DNA from: Bryobacteraceae bacterium
Lineage (GTDB): Bacteria; Acidobacteriota; Terriglobia; Bryobacterales; Bryobacteraceae
Length of the DNA stretch: 46,061 bases
Direction: 5' to 3'
Assembly (NCBI GenBank): GCA_019187195.1
Contig: JABAQT010000020.1
Location: forward strand, 130,351-176,411
This document shows, one piece after another, positions 1-9,224 of the stretch. The position numbers and the translations under genes were made by a program. The number at the start of each line of letters is the position of its first letter. Positions within the stretch are counted from its first letter, which is position 1. Under the pieces are notes generated by a model, which made no database searches, had not been told where the DNA came from, and saw only the letters and a program-made list of their open reading frames with translations.

Positions 1-34
1 CGCCCAGGCGCCCCGCCGCGCGGCCAGCGCCGCC

Positions 35-63
35 TTTACATTCTGTCGACAGTGTGCTAAGCT
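35..63 (+). promoter_or_regulatory. Promoter with palindromic operator, site 1
   Basis: TTTACA (35-40) and TAAGCT (58-63) are 17 bp apart and could be weak -35 and -10 boxes. The spacer holds TTCTGTCGACAGTGT (41-55), whose core CTGTCGACAG (43-52) is a perfect palindrome. The same 15-mer recurs at 9225-9239 and a diverged copy lies at 11668-11684, just before a GntR-family gene. A repressor sitting in the spacer would block transcription of the receptor operon. The predicted start of transcription lies near the ATG at 70 and no Shine-Dalgarno sequence is visible, so a leaderless or very short leader mRNA is possible. The repeat is seen directly; the regulator assignment is inferred. Confidence 0.6.
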
Positions 64-69
64 CCCACC

Positions 70-3000
70 ATGCCGGTTAGGGTATTGCTCGCTTTCCTCC
101 TTTCCTTCCCCGCCGCCGCTCAAAACACGACGGGAACCATCTCCGGTCTGATCACCGATCCATCCAAGGCCGCCGTCCCCGGAGCCGAAATCACGGTCAC
201 CAACGAAAACACCGGCCTCCGCCGCGCCGTCAAAACCAATGAAGACGGTGTCTTCCGCATCCCCTTCCTCCCCATCGGCCTCTACTCCGTACAGGCCAAG
301 AAAGAGGGTTTCCGCTCCGAAATACAAAAGGATATTCAACTCGAAATTCTCCAGGTCCGCACCGTCGACTTCACCCTCCAGCTCGGCGCGGTCAGTGAAA
401 CCGTGACCGTCGAAAGCACCTCCCCGCTGCTCGAAGCCGAAACCTCCCAGGCGGGCGAAGTCATCAAGACCGAGCAGGTTACCAACCTCCCCCTCGGCCG
501 CCGCAACTTCATGCAGCTCACCTTCCTCGCCCCCATGGCCACCCCGGCCACCCGCGACTTCCGTTCCACCGAAATCGGCCGCGGCAGCGCCGTCCCCGCC
601 AGCGCCGGGCAGCGCCCCGAGCAGAACAACTACCAGATCGACGGCATCGACAACCGTGAAAACGGCCGCAGCAGCTATGCCATCTCCCCGCCCGTCGACT
701 CCATCTCTGAATTCAAAGTCCAGACCGGTCTCGCCCCCGCCGAGTTCGGCAAGGGCGGCGGCACCATTGTCAACGTCGTCACCCGTAGCGGTTCCAACAA
801 CTACCACGGCTCCGCCTACGAATTCCTCCGCAACAACGCCTTCGACGCCCGTCCTTACTTCTCCTCCGCCAAGAGCCCCCTCAAACTCAACCAGTTCGGC
901 GGCGCGCTCGGCGGCCCCATCAAGACCGACAAGCTATTCTTCTTCGGCAACTACGAAGGCCTCCGCCAGCGCACCGCCGGCTCCCCGCCCCTCTACCGCG
1001 TCTTCTCCGATAACGAGCGCGCCGGCATCTTCTCCACCGCCGTCAAGGACCCGTTCACCGGCGTCCCCTTCCCCAACGCCACCATCCCTCAAAGCCGCAT
1101 CGACCCCATCTCCCGCAAGGTGCTTGACCTCGTCCCCACCTCCAACCGCTCCGACCCCGCCCGCAACTACATCTTCGAAGGCCGTAAGCCCGCCGAGATC
1201 AACGCCGACAACGCCGTTGGCCGCATCGACTACAACATCGGCCAGAACGACACTCTATACGGACGCTACCTCTTCAACCAGGAGCGGTACACCTCCTCCG
1301 CCGCCTGGCCGATGCCTTCCAACGCCGGAGGTACGGATCTGAAACTCCGCGCGCAGGGAGCGAGCGCCCACTGGAACCACATCCTCAAACCGACACTCAT
1401 CAACAACCTCTCCCTCGGCTACACCCGCTACCGTAACCTGCTCGGCACCCTCAACTCCTTCAAGCAGGACTTCATCAACGCCGCCGGCATCACCAATACC
1501 CTCTCCGCCGTCGATCCCCTCTTCTGGGCCGTCCCCAACGTCTCCGTCACCGGCTACAACCTGCCCTCCGACGGCACCCCCAACTATCGCACCACCAACA
1601 ACTTCCAGCTTCAGGACAGCGTCTACTGGAGCCGCGGCAAACACAACATCAAGATCGGCGGCGATCTCCGCGAGATCCGTGAGTACATGTTCTACACCGG
1701 CGGCAACGGCAGCACCGCCTTCACTAACCGCTACGCAGGCGATGTCGCCGCGGACTTCCTCCTCGGCGTCGCCTCCTCCGTCAACAAGACCGCGCGCGCC
1801 ACCCAGTGGAACTCCAAACTCCACTACCTCGGCGTCTTCGTCCAGGATGATTGGAAGGTCTCCCAGCGCCTCACCGTCAACCTCGGCCTCCGCTACGAAG
1901 TCGAAAGCGCCCTCAAGCAGAACGGCGATAGCGGTCTCGGCTTCGACCTCTCCACCGGCGCCATGCTCCTCTCCCAGGACATCGCCAATCGCTCCATCAT
2001 CGAGAACTTCTATAAGACCGTCCGTCCCGATGTCCCCGTCCGCTTCACCAGCCACCGCGCTCCTTACGACGCCGACATCAATAACATCGCCGTGCGCCTC
2101 GGCTTCGCCTACCGCGTCCGCCAGAACACGGTCATCCGCGGCGGCTACGGGATCTTCTATGACTCCCCGCAAGTGCAGTCCCTCGCTTCCACCAACGACT
2201 TCGCTCCCAACACGCTCCGCCCCATCTGGACCTCCCCCGCCACCACCCCGCAATACGGCTACAACCCCGAAGGCAACAGCAACGCGGAACTCACTCTCAA
2301 AACCGCTCCCCTCACCGTCTTTCCCTTCCTCTCCCGCAACTTCCCCTACGGTAAGGTCCAGCAATGGCTCTTCTCCGTCCAGCAACAACTCACCCGCAGC
2401 CTCGTCCTCGAAGGTCTCTATCAGGGTTCCAACGGCGTGAACCTCCTCGCCTTCGATAATCTCAATGCCAAACTCCCCGGCCCCGGCAACGTCCAGCTCC
2501 TCCAGCCCTTCCCCCAATTCGCCCGCATCCAGGCCGAAGTCATGAACGCCCGCTCCTGGTACAACGGCGGAGCCATCAAGCTCGAACAGCGAGCCTGGAA
2601 AGGCATGTCCTATCTCGTCGCCTATACCTATTCGAAGTCCCTCGACACCGCCTCCACACTCAACGCCGGCCCCGTCTGGACCGATCCCACCCGCCGTCTC
2701 CAAACCGCCAAGGGACCCTCTGACTTCGATGCCCGCAACCGCTTCTCCGCGGCGTTTGAATACTCCCTCCCCTTCGGCAAGGGCCGCTCGCTCCTCAATA
2801 ACTTCAACGGCCTCGCCGACCGCCTCATCAGCGGTTGGGGAGCCCGCGGCACCGTCTTCTTCCAGACCGGTGATCTCGTCTCCCCATCGATGAATCTCGC
2901 GCGCGTCAACATCTGCGCCGCGGCCTGCACTGCCCGCCCCGACCGCATCGGCAGCGGCAACTACTCCAAGAGCCAGCGCACCCTCGACAATTTCTTCGAC

Positions 3001-3291
3001 ATCGGAGCCTTCAAACTTCTCCAGAACGGCGGCCTCGATCAGCGCGTCGGCAACGCCGGCCGCAACATCCTCTATCAGCCCGGCATCAAGAACCACGACC
3101 TGCAGATCTTCAAAACCACCCGCATCCGCGAGTCCCACACCCTCGAGTTCCGTTGGGAGATGTACAATGCCTGGAACCATGCCAACTGGGGAGCAGCCAG
3201 CGCCAACGTCGAAGCGCCCGCCACTTTCGGCAAGATCCTCAGCCGCGGCGCCACCCGGTCCATGCAGTTCGCCCTTAAGTACGAGTTCTGA
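70..3291 (+). CDS. TonB-dependent receptor, Oar-like, with carboxypeptidase-regulatory domain
   Basis: This 1073-residue protein is a probable outer-membrane transporter or binding protein for a large substrate. It starts with a short signal peptide ending near AAAQ (residues 15-18). A carboxypeptidase-regulatory-like beta-sandwich follows at about 20-100 (GTISGLITDPSKAAVPGAEI), then a plug-like region around 110-230 with an 'EFKVQTG..PAEFGKGGG..NVVTRSG' block, then a long beta-barrel region ending in an aromatic C-terminus (..ALKYEF). This architecture is typical of the acidobacterial/myxobacterial Oar-like family. It is the first gene of a packed operon and sits behind operator site 1, so it probably imports or captures the substrate processed by the exported sialidase-like enzymes downstream. 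No TonB box was identified with certainty. The coding strand is strikingly C-rich, with C-ending codons dominant. Confidence 0.9.
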   Translation: MPVRVLLAFLLSFPAAAQNTTGTISGLITDPSKAAVPGAEITVTNENTGLRRAVKTNEDGVFRIPFLPIGLYSVQAKKEGFRSEIQKDIQLEILQVRTVDFTLQLGAVSETVTVESTSPLLEAETSQAGEVIKTEQVTNLPLGRRNFMQLTFLAPMATPATRDFRSTEIGRGSAVPASAGQRPEQNNYQIDGIDNRENGRSSYAISPPVDSISEFKVQTGLAPAEFGKGGGTIVNVVTRSGSNNYHGSAYEFLRNNAFDARPYFSSAKSPLKLNQFGGALGGPIKTDKLFFFGNYEGLRQRTAGSPPLYRVFSDNERAGIFSTAVKDPFTGVPFPNATIPQSRIDPISRKVLDLVPTSNRSDPARNYIFEGRKPAEINADNAVGRIDYNIGQNDTLYGRYLFNQERYTSSAAWPMPSNAGGTDLKLRAQGASAHWNHILKPTLINNLSLGYTRYRNLLGTLNSFKQDFINAAGITNTLSAVDPLFWAVPNVSVTGYNLPSDGTPNYRTTNNFQLQDSVYWSRGKHNIKIGGDLREIREYMFYTGGNGSTAFTNRYAGDVAADFLLGVASSVNKTARATQWNSKLHYLGVFVQDDWKVSQRLTVNLGLRYEVESALKQNGDSGLGFDLSTGAMLLSQDIANRSIIENFYKTVRPDVPVRFTSHRAPYDADINNIAVRLGFAYRVRQNTVIRGGYGIFYDSPQVQSLASTNDFAPNTLRPIWTSPATTPQYGYNPEGNSNAELTLKTAPLTVFPFLSRNFPYGKVQQWLFSVQQQLTRSLVLEGLYQGSNGVNLLAFDNLNAKLPGPGNVQLLQPFPQFARIQAEVMNARSWYNGGAIKLEQRAWKGMSYLVAYTYSKSLDTASTLNAGPVWTDPTRRLQTAKGPSDFDARNRFSAAFEYSLPFGKGRSLLNNFNGLADRLISGWGARGTVFFQTGDLVSPSMNLARVNICAAACTARPDRIGSGNYSKSQRTLDNFFDIGAFKLLQNGGLDQRVGNAGRNILYQPGIKNHDLQIFKTTRIRESHTLEFRWEMYNAWNHANWGAASANVEAPATFGKILSRGATRSMQFALKYEF

Positions 3292-3292
3292 T

Positions 3293-4381
3293 ATGCGGCG
3301 TCTCCTTACCGCTGTCGCGATCACGGCTGCCGCTGCCTTCCTTCTCCAGGCCAAACTGAAACAGGCCTTCGAATACGTGGTCGCCCCTTCCACCGAATCA
3401 AACAAGCGCAACTCCGAAGCGGACATGCTTGTCCTTAAGGACGGCCGTGTCATGCTCGCCTGGACCGAGTTCTACACCTCCTCGGGCAGCGATTTCGGAG
3501 CCGCCCGCATCGGAGCCATGTTTTCAAGCGACGGCGGCCGCACCTTCAAGGACAAGACCGTCCTCCAGGAAAACATCGGCAACAGGAACGTCATGGAGCC
3601 CGATCTTCTCCGCCTCAAGTCCGGCAAAGTCGCCTTCCTCTTCTGCCGCAAGAACTCCGAGGCCGATTGCCTCCCCATGGCCCGCTACTCCACCGACGGC
3701 GGCAAGACCTTCAGCCCGCCCAGGCCCATGCCCGTCTCTCCTTATCCTTCTTATACCGGCATGAACCACGACCGCCTCATCCAACTGCGCACCGGCCGTC
3801 TCCTCGTGCCCTTCTGGTACACCCTCGATATCCATGTCAGCCACCACATCCTCACCCGCGCTTACTACTCTGATGATGACGGAGCCACCTGGAAGCAGAG
3901 CAGGACGCTCATCGACATCCCCGATAGCCGCGCCGGAGCCCAGGAACCCGGCGTCGTCGAACTGAAGGACGGCCGCATCCTCATGTGGATCCGCACCGAC
4001 AAAGGCCACATCTACCGCTGCTACTCCTCCGACCGCGGTGAAACCTGGTCCACCCCCGAGCCCATGAATCTCGATTCTCCCCTCTCGCCGCAATCCATCA
4101 AGCGCATCCCCTCCACCGGAGACCTGCTCCTCATCTGGAACAACTCCCCCACCAAACGCTTCCCCCTCACCGCCGCCATCTCCAAAGACGACGGCCGGAC
4201 CTGGGAACATATCCGCAACCTCGACGAAGACCCCGCCCATACCTACGCCTACACCGCCATCGAGTTCCTCAAGGACCGCGCCATGTTCGCCTACTACGCG
4301 GGCCCCCCTCCAGGCGTCCGCGGCGAAGGCCGCTGGTCCCTCAAGTTCAAAGCCGTGCCCTTCAACTGGTTCTATCAATGA
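3293..4381 (+). CDS. Exported sialidase-like BNR/Asp-box protein 1
   Basis: This 362-residue protein belongs to the sialidase/neuraminidase-like beta-propeller superfamily (BNR_2 type). The ATG at 3293 lies two bases after the receptor stop and opens a hydrophobic signal peptide (MRRLLTAVAITAAAAFLLQA). Five Asp-box motifs (S-x-D-x-G-x-T-W/F) are visible: SSDGGRTF, STDGGKTF, SDDDGATW, SSDRGETW and SKDDGRTW. True exo-sialidases also need an arginine triad, an acid Asp and a Tyr-Glu pair. I cannot assign these without a structural alignment, so the glycosidic target is open; sialic acid is only one possibility. It overlaps the next gene by ATGA. Two further paralogues lie in the same operon (4378-5472 and 7066-8166), implying distinct linkages or a set of related substrates. 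Confidence 0.82.
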   Translation: MRRLLTAVAITAAAAFLLQAKLKQAFEYVVAPSTESNKRNSEADMLVLKDGRVMLAWTEFYTSSGSDFGAARIGAMFSSDGGRTFKDKTVLQENIGNRNVMEPDLLRLKSGKVAFLFCRKNSEADCLPMARYSTDGGKTFSPPRPMPVSPYPSYTGMNHDRLIQLRTGRLLVPFWYTLDIHVSHHILTRAYYSDDDGATWKQSRTLIDIPDSRAGAQEPGVVELKDGRILMWIRTDKGHIYRCYSSDRGETWSTPEPMNLDSPLSPQSIKRIPSTGDLLLIWNNSPTKRFPLTAAISKDDGRTWEHIRNLDEDPAHTYAYTAIEFLKDRAMFAYYAGPPPGVRGEGRWSLKFKAVPFNWFYQ

Positions 4382-5472
4382 AGCTCATTGCCCCATTCCT
4401 CCTGGCGCTCCTTGCCTTCGGAGCGGATCTCGAAACAGGCTTCGTCGCCAAGTCGGACGGCGGCGATTTCTTCCGCAACACCATTCCCCAGGTAGCCCGC
4501 CTGGGTGATGGACGCCTCATCTCCGTCTTCGGCGTCTATCCCAAGGGCCCGCGTCTCACCCGCATTGCCTACGCCGTCTCCTCCGATGACGGCCGCACCT
4601 GGTCCTCTCCCAAAGTCCTCTATGAGGAGAAGGAAAAGAACCGCGCGGTCGGCGATCCAAACATGCTCGTCGATGGCGGCAAGTTGTTCGTCTACTGGAC
4701 CCGCGTCGACAATCCCAACACCATCCGAAAGGCCTGGACGTGGTGCGCCCGCAGCACCGACAACGGCAATACCTTCGCCGCCCCCGTCGAGATCTTCATC
4801 CCCCGCCAGTACACTCCCGGCAAGCAGCACAACGCCATCCGCCTTGCTGACGGCAGCTACGCCATGGGCATCTCCTGGGACCACTGGCCCGAGCATGGCC
4901 TCCACGCCCGCACCGAAGGCGAAATGAATCTCTCGAGCGGACTCCTGCTCTCGAAGGACGGGCTCCACTGGACCCTCTACGGAGACCTACACGTCTTCGT
5001 CGAAAAAGTCACTCCCGGCTCCACCAACGGTCTCGCCGAACCCTCCATCGTCCAGCTCTCGAACGGCGAAATCTACATGCTCCTGCGCTCCGGCTCCTCT
5101 CATCACTACGAAGCCCGCAGCCGCGACGGCGGCATCACCTGGACTCCGCCCGCTCCCAGTCCCTTGATCGGGCACAACACCCCAACCGCCCTCTGGCGCC
5201 TCGAAAAATCAGATGAAATCGCCGCCGTCTGGAACAACTCCCCCAACAACCGCTTCCCCCTCTCGGTGGCCATCTCCGCCGATGGCGGCCGCACCTGGTC
5301 GAAACCGCGCATCCTCGCCAACTCCGATGGTCCCCAGGTCTCCTACCCCGGCCTCACCCAGGCCACGGACGGCACGCTCGTCGCCGTCTGGCAGGCCCAG
5401 CGCGAAGACGGTGGACGCGACATCCGCTATGCCCGCTTCACTCGCGACTGGGTCCTCGAGGGCTCCAGGTGA
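4378..5472 (+). CDS. Exported sialidase-like BNR/Asp-box protein 2
   Basis: This 364-residue exported beta-propeller is of the sialidase-like superfamily. It has a signal peptide at residues 1-16 (MKLIAPFLLALLAFGA) and Asp boxes SSDDGRTW, STDNGNTF, a loose SKDGLHW, SRDGGITW and SADGGRTW. The N-terminal block 'RNTIPQVARLGDGRLISVFG' resembles the conserved first blade of BNR_2 proteins. Its start codon overlaps the upstream stop (ATGA) and its own stop overlaps the GTG of the next gene, so the three are probably translationally coupled. It differs clearly from its neighbour paralogue, so it is not a recent duplication. Likely role: periplasmic or surface glycoside cleavage. The exact sugar cannot be read from the sequence. 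Confidence 0.82.
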   Translation: MKLIAPFLLALLAFGADLETGFVAKSDGGDFFRNTIPQVARLGDGRLISVFGVYPKGPRLTRIAYAVSSDDGRTWSSPKVLYEEKEKNRAVGDPNMLVDGGKLFVYWTRVDNPNTIRKAWTWCARSTDNGNTFAAPVEIFIPRQYTPGKQHNAIRLADGSYAMGISWDHWPEHGLHARTEGEMNLSSGLLLSKDGLHWTLYGDLHVFVEKVTPGSTNGLAEPSIVQLSNGEIYMLLRSGSSHHYEARSRDGGITWTPPAPSPLIGHNTPTALWRLEKSDEIAAVWNNSPNNRFPLSVAISADGGRTWSKPRILANSDGPQVSYPGLTQATDGTLVAVWQAQREDGGRDIRYARFTRDWVLEGSR

Positions 5473-6416
5473 ATCCATCCGCCCACGCCCGCAACGCCCG
5501 GCACAACCTCTCCCTCTCCTTCTCCTCTCACGGCCATGACATCGAACTTCCCGTCATTCTTCTCCGTGGAGCCAGCCCCGGCCAGACTCTCGTAGTCACG
5601 GCCGGCGTTCATGGCGATGAGTACGAGGGCGTCCGCGCCATCTTCGAGATCACCTCCCAACTCGACACCGCCGTCATGTCCGGCGACCTCCTCTGCGTCC
5701 CCGTCTGCAATCCGCCCGCCTTCTGGAACGTCTCCCGCTCGAGCCCGCTCGACAACGGCAACCTCGCCCGCGTCTTCCCCGGCAACTCCGAAGGCTCGCC
5801 CACCGAGGCCATCGCCTGGTACATCGACCGGCACATCCTCGCCCATGCCGATTTCTACATCGACCTGCACAGCGCCGGAGTCCGCTGCCTCATGCCCACC
5901 ATGATCGGTTACGAATCGGGCGATGCCCGCGCCGAAGCCGCCGCCAACATCTTCGGAGCCCCCGTCATCTGGGCCCACGACACTATCCCGCCCGGCCGCA
6001 CCGTCTCCGCCGCGCGTGCCCGCGGCATCCCCTGGCTTTACACCGAAGCCCGCGGAGCCGGCCGCATCCATCCCGATGACCTCGCCGTCTACCGCAACGG
6101 CGTCTGCCGCCTGCTTCAACACCTCGACATCCTTCCCGGTTCCCCCACGCCGGCCGCCCCCACACTCCGCCTCCACGGCGACGGCAACGTCGACGCCTCC
6201 ATCACCACTTCCCGCAAGGGCTTTCTCATCCCCGAAGTCGATCTCCTCGACACCGTAACGAAAGGCCAGACCCTCGGCACGCTGCGCGGCCTGTACGGCG
6301 AAATCCTCGAAACCTTCACCGCCCCCCGCGACGGCGTCGTCGCCCTCATCCACGTCTGCCCCCTCATCAACAGCGGCGATCCGCTGTTCCTCATCACGGG
6401 TATCCGCGACCAATGA
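5469..6416 (+). CDS. Succinylglutamate desuccinylase/aspartoacylase-family zinc hydrolase
   Basis: This 315-residue protein of the AspA/AstE family (M14-related carboxypeptidase fold) hydrolyses amide bonds of N-acylated amino compounds in known members. The zinc motif is intact: H48 and E51 in GVHGDEYEG, and H134 in YIDLHSAG. The family blocks VCNPPAF and LDNGNLARVFPG are also present. The start is the GTG of a GTGA overlap with the preceding BNR gene. No signal peptide is apparent, so it is probably cytoplasmic. In this context an N-deacylase acting on an N-acyl sugar or amino sugar acid released by the exported enzymes is plausible. Arginine-degradation genes that would accompany a true AstE are absent nearby. 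Confidence 0.8.
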   Translation: MNPSAHARNARHNLSLSFSSHGHDIELPVILLRGASPGQTLVVTAGVHGDEYEGVRAIFEITSQLDTAVMSGDLLCVPVCNPPAFWNVSRSSPLDNGNLARVFPGNSEGSPTEAIAWYIDRHILAHADFYIDLHSAGVRCLMPTMIGYESGDARAEAAANIFGAPVIWAHDTIPPGRTVSAARARGIPWLYTEARGAGRIHPDDLAVYRNGVCRLLQHLDILPGSPTPAAPTLRLHGDGNVDASITTSRKGFLIPEVDLLDTVTKGQTLGTLRGLYGEILETFTAPRDGVVALIHVCPLINSGDPLFLITGIRDQ

Positions 6417-7069
6417 TCGCCCTCCTCCTGCTCGCCTTCGCTCCTCACCTCCGCATCGTCACCTTCGGCGATTCCCTCACCGCCCCCCGCGACGGCGTCG
6501 TCACCTACACCGATGTCCTCGCCGCGGAACTCCCCAAACTCGGCATCTCCGCCGATATCTGGAACGCCGGAGCCGGAGGCAACACCTCTACCCAGGCCCG
6601 CGCCCGCTTCGATCGCGACGTGCTCCAGCGGCGTCCGGATCTCGTCGTCATCCAACTCGGCACGAACGACTCGGCCATCGACGTCTGGAAGAACCCTCCG
6701 GCCACCGCGCCCCGCGTCGGCCTCCTCGAGTTTCGCGATAACCTCCTCTACTTCATCCACACCTTGCGCGAACATCATGCCAGGGTCATCCTCATGACTC
6801 CCAACCGCCTCGCCTGGACACCCAAACTCCGCGAACTCTACGGCAGGCCGCCCTATAATCCCAACGGCCCCGATGGCTTCAACATCCTGCTCGATGCCTA
6901 CTCGGATATGATCCGCGGCATCGCCGCGCGCGAAGGAGTCCCGCTCATCGATGTCGCCGCCGCCATGCCCGCATCGCTCCTGCTCGACGGCATGCACCCC
7001 AATACCGCCGGTCACCGCCTGGTTGCCGGCCTGCTCCTCAAAGCGATACCTTCGCTCCTGAAGCCATGA
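6413..7069 (+). CDS. SGNH/GDSL-family esterase
   Basis: This 218-residue protein carries the full set of SGNH hydrolase blocks: block I FGDSLT (nucleophile Ser21), block II glycine in GAGGNTS, block III LGTNDSA, and block V DGMHPN with Asp192 and His195. Family members remove O-acyl groups from carbohydrates or lipids, and several act as sialate or xylan O-acetylesterases. A short hydrophobic N-terminus (residues 1-11) could be a minimal signal peptide, but this is uncertain. It overlaps both neighbours by ATGA, tying its expression to the AspA-like deacylase and the third BNR protein. The pairing of an O-deacylase with an N-deacylase suggests that the glycan target is acylated in more than one way; that is inference. 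Confidence 0.83.
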   Translation: MIALLLLAFAPHLRIVTFGDSLTAPRDGVVTYTDVLAAELPKLGISADIWNAGAGGNTSTQARARFDRDVLQRRPDLVVIQLGTNDSAIDVWKNPPATAPRVGLLEFRDNLLYFIHTLREHHARVILMTPNRLAWTPKLRELYGRPPYNPNGPDGFNILLDAYSDMIRGIAAREGVPLIDVAAAMPASLLLDGMHPNTAGHRLVAGLLLKAIPSLLKP

Positions 7070-8166
7070 TTACCCGCCGCTCCGCCCTCTCTCTCCTCGC
7101 TGCTCCCGCCCTCGCACAAACGCCCGCGCTCCTCTACCGCTCCACCGTCTTCAGCTATCCCAACACCGATCCCTACGACGGCGCCAACCGCAACGGCTTC
7201 AACCACGCTCCCAACATCTGCACGCTCCCCGATGGGCGTCTGCTCGCCGTCTGGTTCTCCGGACCCTTTGAAGCCTCCGTCAACCAGATGATCCTCGGAG
7301 CCTTTTCCGATGATGGCGGCCACTCCTGGTCGCGCCCCGAAGTCAGGAACGACTTCCCCCGCAAGTCCGATTTCGACCCTTCTCTCGTTGTCGACGGCGC
7401 CCGCACGCACCTCCTCTTCATCGCCGGGCGCTGGAACCGCTATCCCTTCGTGCACGGCGAGAAGAACTTCACCGGCAAGGAGTCTTATTGGATCTACCAC
7501 CGCGCGAGCGATGATTCCGGCCGCACCTGGAGCCCTCCCCGCGCCGTGCTCTCCGAACCCGCTTTCTGCACCCGCGGCAACGGCATCCGCCACTCCTCCG
7601 GCTGCCTCCTCGTTCCCATCTACCAGATGCAGGGCGATCACGCCTGCGTGCTCAAATCCACCGACGGAGGCAACTCCTGGAAGCGCACCGGACACGTTAC
7701 CTGCCGCGCCGGCATCGAAGAGCCCACCATCGCTGAACTGGGCGCCGGAGCCGTCCTGATGGCGCTTCGCACTCGCGACGGCCGCCTGTGGCATTCCACT
7801 TCCACGGATCGCGGCGAAACCTGGGCCGAAAGTGTGCGGACTTCCATCCCCGCCGCGCGCGCATCGCATAGTCTGTTTCGAACAAAGTCCGGCCGCCTTG
7901 TTCTCACCCATGACGAATGCCCGCCTCCGAACCGTACTCCGCTCACGCTGCGTGTCTCGAATGACGATGCCGCCACATGGTCCGAACCGCTCACCATCGC
8001 CCAAGTCCCCATCCCAAAACCGGGCGACGCCGTCTGGAGCCGGCAGGCGACGTATCCTTCGGTAACCGAACTCCGCGATGGAACTCTCGGCGTCGTCTGG
8101 TCCGATATCTCCATCGCCGATGAATCGCAGGCGGGCGACATTCGCTTTGCCCGTGTCAGAATCTGA
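7066..8166 (+). CDS. Exported sialidase-like BNR/Asp-box protein 3 (Tat-type leader)
   Basis: This 366-residue protein is the third BNR/Asp-box beta-propeller in the operon. The leader MITRRSALSLLAAPALAQ has a twin-arginine pair followed by a hydrophobic stretch and an A-x-A-type cleavage site, so Tat export is likely. Asp boxes are SDDGGHSW, SDDSGRTW, STDGGNSW, STDRGETW and the weaker SNDDAATW. The first blade has the family block NGFNHAPNICTLPDGRLLAV. Folding before export would fit a cofactor- or metal-containing enzyme, but no such site was identified. ATGA overlap upstream; a 2 bp gap follows before the Gfo/Idh/MocA gene. Specificity is unknown. Confidence 0.82.
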   Translation: MITRRSALSLLAAPALAQTPALLYRSTVFSYPNTDPYDGANRNGFNHAPNICTLPDGRLLAVWFSGPFEASVNQMILGAFSDDGGHSWSRPEVRNDFPRKSDFDPSLVVDGARTHLLFIAGRWNRYPFVHGEKNFTGKESYWIYHRASDDSGRTWSPPRAVLSEPAFCTRGNGIRHSSGCLLVPIYQMQGDHACVLKSTDGGNSWKRTGHVTCRAGIEEPTIAELGAGAVLMALRTRDGRLWHSTSTDRGETWAESVRTSIPAARASHSLFRTKSGRLVLTHDECPPPNRTPLTLRVSNDDAATWSEPLTIAQVPIPKPGDAVWSRQATYPSVTELRDGTLGVVWSDISIADESQAGDIRFARVRI

Positions 8167-8168
8167 AC

Positions 8169-9212
8169 ATGTTGCGGAGATCGCTCCTGCTCGCCCCCGC
8201 CCTTGCCATGCAGCCTGGCAAAACTACCGCCGCCCTCATCGCGGCGCCTGACGGCCCGCACCTGTCCATCTACATCCAGGCGCTTTCCGAGGCGCCCAAC
8301 ATCGGCCGGCTTGCCGTCGCCGATCCGTCCGGCGCCATCTTCGCCCGCGCTCCGAAAATGCGCCCCTTCCGCGACACGCTCGAAATGATGCGCGCCATGA
8401 AGCCCCAACTCGTCGTGGTCGCACTCGAAGCCGATCAGGCGCCCGCATCCATCCGGATCGCTCTCGAGAACGGAGCCCACGTGCTCGCCGAAAAACCCGC
8501 CTGCATTCGCGCGAGCGACTTCGCTTCCATGGCCGCGCTCGCCGCCGCGCACAAGCGCTACCTTATGCTCGCCTTTGCCACGCGGCTCTACCCCGTCGCT
8601 CTGCGCGCCCGTCAACTCTTCGAGGAAGGCCGCATCGGCAAACTCTACGGCGCGGCCATGCACTATATCGCCGACCGCACCCGGCTCACCCGTCCGGAAT
8701 ATCAGCGCTCCTGGTTCTCCTTCAAGGACAAAGCCGGCGGCGGACATCTCATCTGGCTTGGCATTCACTACATCGATCTGCTCCAGTTCCTCACCGCCCA
8801 GCGCATCACGCTGGTGACCGCGCAGACCGCCAACGCCGGCGGTCAGCCCATCGAAGTCGAGGATTCCGCCGCCCTTACGTTTCAACTCGAAGGCGGCGCG
8901 CTCGGAACCATGCAGAGCGGCTACTACCTCGACAAGGGCTATCACAACGGAATAACTCTTTGGGGCTCCAAAGGTTGGCTTCGAATCGACCCCGCCGCCG
9001 GAAATCTCGAATGGTACACTGACGGCGGCAGCGCCCGGAAAGAGACGCTGCCGAAAATCGACGGCTATCCGGCGCTGGTTCGCGCCGCCGCGGACATCGC
9101 CGCCGGCCGCGCCAGGCCGTTCGTCACCGCCGACGAGTGCCTGCAGACGCTGCGCGTGGTTTTCGCCGCCTACAAGTCCGCGCGCACGGGTCGAATCGTT
9201 GCGGCTCTCTGA
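8169..9212 (+). CDS. Gfo/Idh/MocA-family oxidoreductase
   Basis: This 347-residue protein is of the glucose-fructose oxidoreductase/inositol dehydrogenase family, NAD(P)-dependent enzymes that oxidise or epimerise sugars and sugar derivatives. The signature EKPACI, with catalytic-type Lys109, is clear, as is the later GIHYIDLL block with a conserved His and Asp. The N-terminus is unusual. Residues 1-14 (MLRRSLLLAPALAM) look like a short export leader, and the Rossmann glycine motif near residues 24-34 (AAPDGPHLSIY) lacks the normal GxGxxG spacing. The enzyme may therefore bind its cofactor differently or be exported with tightly bound cofactor, as known for some family members. It follows the third BNR gene by 2 bp. 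It is the last gene before operator site 2. Confidence 0.82.
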   Translation: MLRRSLLLAPALAMQPGKTTAALIAAPDGPHLSIYIQALSEAPNIGRLAVADPSGAIFARAPKMRPFRDTLEMMRAMKPQLVVVALEADQAPASIRIALENGAHVLAEKPACIRASDFASMAALAAAHKRYLMLAFATRLYPVALRARQLFEEGRIGKLYGAAMHYIADRTRLTRPEYQRSWFSFKDKAGGGHLIWLGIHYIDLLQFLTAQRITLVTAQTANAGGQPIEVEDSAALTFQLEGGALGTMQSGYYLDKGYHNGITLWGSKGWLRIDPAAGNLEWYTDGGSARKETLPKIDGYPALVRAAADIAAGRARPFVTADECLQTLRVVFAAYKSARTGRIVAAL

Positions 9213-9224
9213 CCGGATGAATTA

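Noticed and set aside
1255..3453. Long minus-strand open frame (732 codons) opposite the first receptor
   Set aside because: It is a shadow of the C-rich, high-GC receptor gene; its translation is low-complexity Gly/Glu/Val/Asp without domains.
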